From assembly GCA_002334985.1 (NCBI GenBank), contig DDBY01000114.1, positions 1 to 5,082 of the forward strand: a stretch of DNA of 5,082 bases. Direction: 5' to 3'. The translations under genes and the position numbers were made by a program. This document shows positions 1 to 3,942 of the stretch, in pieces (position 1 is the first letter of the stretch; the number at the start of each line of letters is the position of its first letter). This DNA is from Micavibrio sp. UBA2020. Lineage in GTDB: Bacteria > Pseudomonadota > Alphaproteobacteria > Micavibrionales > UBA2020. The notes below the pieces were generated by a model. That model saw only the letters and a list, made by a program, of their open reading frames with translations, did no database searches and was not told the DNA's origin.

Positions 1-1
1 C

Positions 2-433
2 CAGCCGCGCATCGGCAGCAGCTACGGCACCATGCGCGCCGCCAGCCACAGCGAAGCCTGGACGATTATCGCCGGTAACGACAAGACCGAATACAACATC
101 GTTTTCCTCGACGGCCCGCTGGGCAAACACCTGCGCACCGCCGCCGAGCGCGGCGCGTCCGCATCTGCGATGATAAAAGCCTTTGACCTTGGCCTGTGCC
201 AGATTGGTTTTGACGGTGAAAAACTTGTCGTAACCGACGGGTATAAAAAAGACGTTCTCAACAAAACGATTTCGCTTTATGTCGATAACGGCACGTCGCA
301 GCAGCATATCGCGCGTGTTGTCAAAAAATATCCGGACTGGAAACTGTCCCAAGAAGCCGAAAAGGCGCTCAACCCGCCCGCCCCGCCCAAACGCCGCAGC
401 TATAGCGGCGGTTATGGCAGCAGCTGGTACTAA
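2..433 (+). CDS. Partial hypothetical protein, possibly nucleotidyltransferase-like (5' end outside window)
   Basis: The reading frame is open from the left edge to a TAA stop, giving 143 visible residues. The first ATG (position 32) need not be the start, because ten codons before it are open and no clear SD precedes it. I do not firmly recognise the family. The segment around visible residues 58-92 (IKAFDLGLCQIGFDGEKL, then a basic KT-containing stretch), followed by HIARVVKKYPDW (102-113), resembles the later half of a nucleotidyltransferase-like domain in some phage and viral proteins, where a 'sFDf.icq.ayDG' strand is followed by an R/K-K-Y helix. This is recall, not a search result. The C-terminal tail (124-143) is low complexity, proline-rich then RRSYSGGYGSSWY, and probably disordered. 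The gene converges on allA with an 11-base gap, and nothing links it to purine breakdown. Confidence refers to the frame being coding; the function is much less certain. Confidence 0.72.
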   Translation, partial: QPRIGSSYGTMRAASHSEAWTIIAGNDKTEYNIVFLDGPLGKHLRTAAERGASASAMIKAFDLGLCQIGFDGEKLVVTDGYKKDVLNKTISLYVDNGTSQQHIARVVKKYPDWKLSQEAEKALNPPAPPKRRSYSGGYGSSWY

Positions 434-444
434 TCACACGCCTT

Positions 445-942
445 TCAGTAATCAATCGTGATGTTTTCACCGTCGAGGAAAACCTCGTCGCAATTCTTTT
501 CGCTGCCGCCGCGGTCGATGACCAGAAAATCCGACGGCGCGTCCAGCGCCAGCGAAAAATGATGCCAGACACCCGCGTGGTAATTCACGCCCTGCCGCGG
601 CGCCGCGACGAAGGCGCGCAAATGCGCCACGTTAAATTCGCCCCTGTCCGCCACCACCACTAGATAAGGCCGCGCATCGAGCGGGAAAAACGCCTGCGAT
701 GACAGCGGGTGGCGCTCCATCACCTTCACGCGCACAGGACGCGCGAGCGGGGTTGAGCGGAAAATGCTGACCAGTGGCACGCCGCCCGCCGCCGCAAGGT
801 CGAGCCGCGCGAGGTCGTGAAAACGCTGCGTATAGCCGTAATTAATATCGCGCAACTCCCGCGCCGCCGCGGTTTCTATGACATCGCCGAAGGGGGCAAA
901 GGCCGCGGCGGTCAGCGGCGCAGGTTTTAAAACGATGCCCAT
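445..942 (-). CDS. allA: Ureidoglycolate lyase
   Basis: This 165-residue cytoplasmic enzyme splits (S)-ureidoglycolate into glyoxylate and urea, the last step of allantoin breakdown in this cluster. The length matches the family (about 160-170). Family blocks appear in order: an N-terminal PLTAAAFAPFGDVIE (residues 9-23), INYGYTQRFHDLA (33-45), VMERHPLSSQAFFPL (74-88, with H78), GVNYHAGVWHHFSLAL (118-133, with H122, H127 and H128 on the cupin-like core) and FLVIDRGG..KNCDEVFL (139-156). The ATG at 942 follows a purine-rich GGCGGGGCGG stretch that begins at the alc stop codon. The 13-base gap to alc implies co-transcription and probably translational coupling. It is the last gene of the operon and ends 11 bases from the convergent left-hand gene. 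I see no terminator. Some older annotations call this family ureidoglycolate hydrolase (ammonia-releasing); the lyase activity is established for E. coli AllA. Confidence 0.95.
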   Translation of the reverse strand: MGIVLKPAPLTAAAFAPFGDVIETAAARELRDINYGYTQRFHDLARLDLAAAGGVPLVSIFRSTPLARPVRVKVMERHPLSSQAFFPLDARPYLVVVADRGEFNVAHLRAFVAAPRQGVNYHAGVWHHFSLALDAPSDFLVIDRGGSEKNCDEVFLDGENITIDY

Positions 943-955
943 GCGCCGCCCCGCC

Positions 956-1957
956 TTAACCGATGGTGCCGAACAAACGCAGACGGCTGATGCCGCCGTC
1001 GGGTATCATGTTCACGCGCACATGGGTAACGACGCCCAGTTTTTGTACGTCTTTGGTATATTTATGCACATGATGCGCCTGCATCTTGGTTTCGTTCAGC
1101 AGGTACGGCCAGTAAATCGCCTGCGAGGCAATCGTATCTTCGTGGAAAGCCGGCAGGTTGAAAGCCTGTATCGAACAGCTGTCGGGATAATTGCCCTTGT
1201 GAAACGCCGTGTCGATATGGATTTCCTTGATGGTGCCCGGATGGCCGAGCTGAAAAATCGCCCAATCGAAACCGGGTTCGCGGCGGCGGCGGGTCTCCCA
1301 CGCATCGCCCATGTTGATGCCCTTGCCGGGCTTGGTCACGTTGACGGGGGAGCCGTAATGCGCATCCGTCATCGACAGGCAGCGCCCGCCGTTTTCCATC
1401 GCCAGCAAATCGACCACTTCGCCTTTTTTAACCTTGCTCCAGTCCTTGGATACCAGACCATATACGCGCAAGCGCGCAACGCCGCCATCGGGATAGATAT
1501 TCAGGCGCAAATGCGTCCATGCGCCGGTATCTTCGATAGGCAGAAAATTAGGACTGTGGCCGTCCAGCTTCACCACCGGCAAAACCGTGTGCCATTTTGC
1601 ATTTTTATCCGGCACTTTCTTGTCGGACACGCAGGCATCGACCGAAGCCGCGGGCGCGTAATTGCCGGTGAAATGGCGGGTATCAATGTTGAAGCCGGAA
1701 ATCACGCCCTTCGCGCCCAGTTTCACGATGCAGTGGTCGTAGCCGGTGCCGCGTTTACGGCGGCTTTCCCAGCCATCCATCCATTTGCCGTGGTCGTCGT
1801 AGAGGTCGGGGATGAAAACGGGCTCTTCCGGTTTAATCAGCCGCGATTTATCGGCGAAGAAATCATCGGTCGCATAAACGACTTCGGCGCCCAATGCGGG
1901 ATGGGCAAGGTCGATTGCGCTGCGCGCGAAGTCAGGCAAGGCCACGGGCTGTGACAT
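956..1957 (-). CDS. alc: Allantoicase (allantoate amidinohydrolase)
   Basis: This 333-residue enzyme hydrolyses allantoate to ureidoglycolate and urea. The protein consists of two homologous allantoicase domains, and the duplication is visible by eye. In repeat 1, DGWESRRKRGTGYDHCIVKLG (61-81), GFNIDTRHFTGNYAP (88-102) and THLRLNIYPDGGVARLRVYG (148-167) correspond in repeat 2 to DAWETRRRREPGFDWAIFQLG (218-238), EIHIDTAFHKGNYPD (245-259) and THVRVNMIPDGGISRLRLFG (311-330). Both the length and the domain order fit the family. The start ATG at 1957 has an AAGGAG SD (1969-1974) with a rather long 11-base spacer. The gene lies 27 bases after uraD and 13 before allA. Using allantoicase rather than allantoate amidohydrolase means nitrogen leaves as urea instead of ammonia. 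No urease is in the window, so whether urea is used further cannot be seen here. Confidence 0.97.
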   Translation of the reverse strand: MSQPVALPDFARSAIDLAHPALGAEVVYATDDFFADKSRLIKPEEPVFIPDLYDDHGKWMDGWESRRKRGTGYDHCIVKLGAKGVISGFNIDTRHFTGNYAPAASVDACVSDKKVPDKNAKWHTVLPVVKLDGHSPNFLPIEDTGAWTHLRLNIYPDGGVARLRVYGLVSKDWSKVKKGEVVDLLAMENGGRCLSMTDAHYGSPVNVTKPGKGINMGDAWETRRRREPGFDWAIFQLGHPGTIKEIHIDTAFHKGNYPDSCSIQAFNLPAFHEDTIASQAIYWPYLLNETKMQAHHVHKYTKDVQKLGVVTHVRVNMIPDGGISRLRLFGTIG

Positions 1958-1958
1958 G

Positions 1959-1969
1959 GTATCAGATAC
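1959..1969. repeat. Short palindrome between the alc SD and start codon
   Basis: GTATC-A-GATAC is a perfect inverted repeat with 5-bp arms. It fills almost all of the 11-base interval between the AAGGAG SD (1969-1974) and the alc ATG (1957). It could be a chance match, or could shorten the effective SD-to-start distance by forming a small hairpin. Confidence 0.3.
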
Positions 1970-1974
1970 TCCTT
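1969..1974 (-). promoter_or_regulatory. Ribosome binding site of alc
   Basis: AAGGAG on the minus strand lies in the 27-base gap after the uraD stop. The spacer to the ATG at 1957 is 11 bases, longer than the usual 5-9. No better start codon is present nearer the SD. Confidence 0.7.
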
Positions 1975-1984
1975 GGGGATTGTT

Positions 1985-2497
1985 CTAGGTGAGTTTTTCA
2001 AGCCGGAAACGCGCGATTTTGTGGATTTGCTGAAGCGCGTTCTGGAATTCCGTTTCGTAGTCGTTTTGCAGGCGCTGGTTGAACACCTGCAAAATCTCGC
2101 CGCGCGTCATGCCCTTCACCGCCACGATGAAAGGGAAGCCGAATTTTTCGCGGTATTCGTGATTGAGCCGTTTAAACGCCGCCAGCTCTTCGCCGCTGCA
2201 CTGGTCAAGCCCTGCAGATGATTGTTCCGACACCGACGCCGCCGCCATATCGGGCGTTTTGACGGCAAGTTCGGGGTGCGCGCGCATCAGCGACAATTGC
2301 ATGCCGCGGTCCGCCATATCGACGGCCATGCGCATGGCGGAATAAAGCGTCCAGACGGTATCAACAATACCGACGTCGCGGTCGTCATATACCGATTCGG
2401 CCACCCAGGGTGAGTGTTCATACACGCTGCCATAAACGCGCAAGAAATTATCGCGCGACATAGAACTTGGTTTTTCGGCCAGCATTTTGTCTTCCAT
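1985..2497 (-). CDS. uraD: OHCU decarboxylase (2-oxo-4-hydroxy-4-carboxy-5-ureidoimidazoline decarboxylase)
   Basis: This 170-residue enzyme converts OHCU to S-allantoin, ensuring a stereospecific product where the spontaneous reaction gives a racemate. Family marks are NFLRVYGSVYEHSPWVAE (17-34), LMRAHPELA (70-78, with the conserved catalytic-type H74), SEQSSAGL (90-97, with E91), FKRLNHEYREKFGFPFIVAVKG (108-129) and the C-terminal EFQNALQQIHKIARFRLEKL helix (150-169, with a conserved arginine). The frame is open to an ATG at 2566, 23 codons upstream. I chose the ATG at 2497 because a strong GGGGAGGTG SD lies six bases before it, the length then matches the family (about 165-170), and the ATG overlaps the puuE stop as TGATG, the usual form of translational coupling. 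The longer version would overlap puuE by about 70 bases and add a non-conserved basic extension. The enzyme works directly after UraH, although uraH is transcribed from the other strand. Confidence 0.95.
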   Translation of the reverse strand: MEDKMLAEKPSSMSRDNFLRVYGSVYEHSPWVAESVYDDRDVGIVDTVWTLYSAMRMAVDMADRGMQLSLMRAHPELAVKTPDMAAASVSEQSSAGLDQCSGEELAAFKRLNHEYREKFGFPFIVAVKGMTRGEILQVFNQRLQNDYETEFQNALQQIHKIARFRLEKLT

Positions 2498-3450
2498 CAG
2501 GCACCTCCCCCGTGCGGATGGCGGGCGTGCCAGTGCCGCGCGATATCCACGCGGCGGCAAACCCATACATCTTTGTGGCTGCGGACATATTCAAAAAACT
2601 TTTTAAGCCCCGCCAGACGCCCGGGGCGTCCGACAAGGCGGCAATGCAGGCCGACGGACATCATTTTGGGGGCATCCGCACCTTCCGCATAAAGAACGTC
2701 GAAGGTGTCTTTGAGATAGGTAAAAAACTGCTCGCCCGTATGAAACCCCTGCGCGGTTGCAAAACGCATGTCGTTCGCATCCAGCGTATAGGGGATGACC
2801 AGCTGCGGCTTGCCTTCTTGTGTGGACCAGAACGGCAAATCGTCGCTGTAATCATCGGCGTCGTATAAAAAGCCGCCGTTTTCCACGACCAGTTTGCGCG
2901 TGTTGGGGCTGGTGCGACCGGTGTACCAGCCGAGCGGGCGGCTGCCCGTCAGCTTCTCGATAATCTCCACCGCGCGGTTCATGTGCGCGCGCTCCGTCTC
3001 GATATCCACGTCCTGATAATTAATCCAGCGGTAGCCGTGGGAGCAAACTTCGTGCCCCTCCTCCACAAAAACTTTTGCAAGTTCGGGGTATTTTTCAAGC
3101 GCGCTGGCGACCGCAAAAACCGTGACCGGCATATTAAAATCACGCAGCAGGCGCAAAACGCGCCACACGCCCGCGCGGCTGCCATATTCGTAAATCGATT
3201 CCATGCTCATGTGGCGCTTGCCGGTAATCACGGGGGCGTTGATGATTTCGGACAGAAAGGTTTCCGCACCCGCATCGCCGCTCAGCACGCAGTTCTCGCC
3301 GCCCTCTTCGTAATTCAAAACAATTTGCAGCGCGAGGCGCGCGCCATCCGGCCATGCGGCCTGCGGCGGCGTTTTGCCGTAGCCTTTATAATCGCGCGTA
3401 TCTTGATAATCACGCGCATCTGGCGTCTTTGGTGCGGACGGAGCGGTCAT
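2497..3450 (-). CDS. puuE: Allantoinase, metal-independent PuuE type (polysaccharide deacetylase fold)
   Basis: The product hydrolyses S-allantoin to allantoate. It belongs to the PuuE family, which shares the NodB/polysaccharide deacetylase barrel and is unrelated to the metal-dependent amidohydrolase AllB. Visible family motifs (317-residue numbering) are LQIVLNYEEGGE (41-52), YEYGSRAGVWRVLRLL (88-102), HEVCSHGYRWINY (133-145), GWYTGRTSPNTR (174-185), LYDADDYSDDLPFW (195-208), MMSVGLHCRLVGRPGR (263-278) and WVCRRVDIARHW (296-307). I place the start at the ATG at 3450, which has an AGGGA SD (3460-3464) nine bases upstream. A TTG two codons earlier (3456) is possible, but it sits only three bases from that SD. 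Residues 11-22 are an imperfect tandem duplication (DARDYQ/DTRDYK) just before the usual GYG segment. This is the first gene of the puuE-uraD-alc-allA operon; its TGA overlaps the uraD ATG. The gene order resembles purine clusters known from Pseudomonas. Confidence 0.96.
   Translation of the reverse strand: MTAPSAPKTPDARDYQDTRDYKGYGKTPPQAAWPDGARLALQIVLNYEEGGENCVLSGDAGAETFLSEIINAPVITGKRHMSMESIYEYGSRAGVWRVLRLLRDFNMPVTVFAVASALEKYPELAKVFVEEGHEVCSHGYRWINYQDVDIETERAHMNRAVEIIEKLTGSRPLGWYTGRTSPNTRKLVVENGGFLYDADDYSDDLPFWSTQEGKPQLVIPYTLDANDMRFATAQGFHTGEQFFTYLKDTFDVLYAEGADAPKMMSVGLHCRLVGRPGRLAGLKKFFEYVRSHKDVWVCRRVDIARHWHARHPHGGGA
2502..2510 (-). promoter_or_regulatory. Ribosome binding site of uraD, inside the end of puuE
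   Basis: GGGGAGGTG on the minus strand overlaps the last puuE codons, which encode the glycine-rich end of the protein (HGGGA). The GGAGG core sits six or so bases before the ATG at 2497. It decides the uraD start in favour of 2497 over the in-frame ATG at 2566. Confidence 0.8.
3385..3420 (-). repeat. Imperfect 18-bp tandem duplication within the puuE 5' region
   Basis: Read on the minus strand, GATGCGCGTGATTATCAA (3420-3403) is followed directly by GATACGCGCGATTATAAA (3402-3385), identical at 15 of 18 bases. The repeat is in frame and encodes DARDYQ then DTRDYK. Of the three differences, one is synonymous (CGT/CGC) and two change the amino acid (A/T and Q/K), so the copies have drifted since duplication or arose by chance from similar codons. 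Confidence 0.7.
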
Positions 3451-3465
3451 GCACAAGCATCCCTG

Positions 3466-3540
3466 TTATACCCGTCTTAAATAAGGCCATATTTCGGGGC
3501 TTTTTTCCATGGCAATATCCGTCATAATGGCCTTTGCCAT
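3466..3540 (-). other. Possible 24-codon leader ORF upstream of puuE
   Basis: A minus-strand frame runs from ATG 3540 to TAA 3468-3466, with further in-frame ATGs at 3525 and 3510. The shortest version encodes MEKSPEIWPYLRRV. The stop lies directly before the puuE SD and 15 bases before its ATG. With the predicted start near 3532, only the 3525 or 3510 ATG would be in the transcript, and neither has a good SD (a weak ACGGA precedes 3510). Several codons (ATA, TTA, AGA, GTA) look rare for this genome, which fits either an untranslated AT-rich leader or a regulatory leader peptide. Confidence 0.2.
3523..3528 (+). promoter_or_regulatory. Possible -10 element for uraH
   Basis: CATAAT matches five of six bases of the TATAAT consensus. 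It would start transcription near 3535 and give a leader of about 39 bases containing the uraH SD. No convincing -35 is seen near 3500-3505, which is a T-rich run. A downstream alternative, TTGCCA (3534-3539) with TTTACA (3558-3563), is less likely because its start point would fall past the SD. Confidence 0.25.
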
Positions 3541-3543
3541 TAT
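3524..3543. promoter_or_regulatory. Perfect inverted repeat, candidate repressor operator
   Basis: The arms ATAATGGC (3524-3531) and GCCATTAT (3536-3543) are perfect inverse copies around a CTTT spacer. The palindrome overlaps most of the predicted minus-strand -10 and its start point, and also the CATAAT of a possible plus-strand promoter. A dimeric regulator bound here would block both uraH and the puuE operon. No regulator gene is in the window, so its identity is unknown; GntR- and MarR-type urate or allantoin sensors are common in such clusters. Confidence 0.45.
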
Positions 3544-3547
3544 ACCA
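3539..3547 (-). promoter_or_regulatory. Predicted extended -10 promoter of the puuE-uraD-alc-allA operon
   Basis: On the minus strand the bases read TGG-TATAAT, a full match to the extended -10 consensus (TGnTATAAT). Such promoters can work without a good -35, and none is seen at 16-18 bases upstream (CTATGT, CCTATG and ACCTAT are poor). Transcription would start near 3532, giving a leader of about 80 bases before the puuE ATG with the SD inside it. The site assumes a sigma-70-like consensus, which is less strict in alphaproteobacteria. Confidence 0.5.
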
Positions 3548-3564
3548 TGAAACAGATTTTACAT

Positions 3565-3570
3565 AGGTGA
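3565..3570 (+). promoter_or_regulatory. Ribosome binding site of uraH
   Basis: AGGTGA is fully complementary to the UCACCU part of the 16S rRNA anti-SD. Only three bases separate it from the ATG at 3574, but pairing in this shifted register makes the short spacing normal. It supports the chosen start, which also gives the family-typical MSGKLTTHVLD N-terminus. Confidence 0.65.
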
Positions 3571-3573
3571 ATC

Positions 3574-3927
3574 ATGTCCGGAAAGCTGACCACGCATGTG
3601 CTGGATACCACCCACGGCCGTCCCGCCACAGGGCTCGCGCTGCGATTGTACCGCGTGGGTGATGTGATCGAGCAGATTTGCGCCAAAACCACCAATGACG
3701 ACGGGCGCGTCGATGGCCCCATCCTTGACGGCGACAACTTTACCCCCGGCAAATACCGCCTGAGCTTTGAGGTCGCCGCCTATTTCCGTGCGCAAGGCGT
3801 TGCATTACCGCAGCCGCCGTTTCTGGACATTGTGACGATTGATTTCGGCATCACAGATGCTGCGGCGCACTATCACGTCCCGCTGCTGGTTTCACCCTAC
3901 GGCTATTCCACTTACCGCGGCAGCTGA
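3574..3927 (+). CDS. uraH: 5-hydroxyisourate hydrolase (transthyretin-like)
   Basis: This 117-residue enzyme hydrolyses 5-hydroxyisourate, the PuuD product, to OHCU, the UraD substrate. It is a transthyretin-fold protein that works as a homotetramer. All family signatures are present: LTTHVLDTTHGRPATG at the N-terminus (5-20, with the conserved H8), NDDGRVDGP (41-49, with the active-site arginine R45), YFRAQG (70-75), HYHVPLLVSPYGYSTYRGS at the C-terminus (99-117, with H101), and the closing YRGS tetrapeptide that separates the enzyme from true transthyretin. No signal peptide is seen, so it is cytoplasmic. It is the only gene of the pathway on the plus strand, divergent from puuE and convergent with puuD. 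Its TGA stop touches the puuD stop with no spacing. The family length is usually 110-120, so the gene is complete. Confidence 0.97.
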   Translation: MSGKLTTHVLDTTHGRPATGLALRLYRVGDVIEQICAKTTNDDGRVDGPILDGDNFTPGKYRLSFEVAAYFRAQGVALPQPPFLDIVTIDFGITDAAAHYHVPLLVSPYGYSTYRGS

Positions 3928-3942
3928 TTATTTCTGCTGCTG
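3918..3942. other. Hairpin across the abutting uraH and puuD stop codons
   Basis: CGGCAGC (3918-3924) can pair with GCTGCTG (3936-3942) through seven base pairs including one G-T wobble in the plus-strand RNA. The 11-base loop contains both stop codons. No U-run follows in either direction, so it does not qualify as an intrinsic terminator. It may come simply from the codons for Gly-Ser in one protein and Gln-Gln-Gln in the other. Confidence 0.3.

Larger units (their letters stand above)
3451..3573. promoter_or_regulatory. Divergent control region between puuE and uraH
   Basis: This 123-base AT-richer stretch separates the head-to-head starts of puuE and uraH and is the only sizeable non-coding gap in the window. 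It contains an extended -10 for the minus strand, a palindrome across it, a -10-like CATAAT for the plus strand, two opposed TTGCCAT copies (3509-3515 on the minus strand, 3534-3540 on the plus strand), a 24-codon minus-strand frame and the SD sites of both genes. No complete -35/-10 pair with good spacing was found on either strand. Confidence 0.75.

Noticed and set aside
22..264. An 80-codon minus-strand frame opposite the left-hand gene
   Set aside because: The opposite strand carries a longer frame with coherent protein-like composition. This one is Ser/Pro/Arg-rich with no motif.
392..410. CGCCGC/GCGGCG hairpin near the end of the left-hand gene as a terminator
   Set aside because: It has a 6-bp stem and 7-base loop but lies within coding sequence and has no U-run on either side. 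G+C-rich repeats of this kind are common here.
878..1954. A 358-codon plus-strand reading frame covering nearly all of alc
   Set aside because: It is the antisense shadow of a clearly recognised allantoicase. Its translation is rich in His, Arg, Gln and Ala without any family motif, and a G+C-rich gene often leaves its reverse strand open.
2498..2566. Longer uraD starting at ATG 2566
   Set aside because: It adds 23 non-conserved residues overlapping puuE, whereas ATG 2497 has a strong SD and the family-typical length.
3451..3456. puuE start at TTG 3456
   Set aside because: It is only three bases from the SD, while the ATG at 3450 has a nine-base spacing and is the more common start codon.
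3464..3469. Minus-strand TATAAC as a puuE -10 box
   Set aside because: Its start point would lie near 3457, downstream of the puuE SD, leaving no usable ribosome binding site. No -35 is present at the right distance.
2983..3480. A 165-codon plus-strand frame over the 5' half of puuE
   Set aside because: Antisense to conserved PuuE coding sequence, no motif in its translation, and no SD seen. It is best explained as a shadow.
3485..3508. CGGGGC plus a T-run (3496-3506) as an intrinsic terminator
   Set aside because: No matching GCCCC arm lies upstream of the T-run, and no gene ends there on the plus strand.
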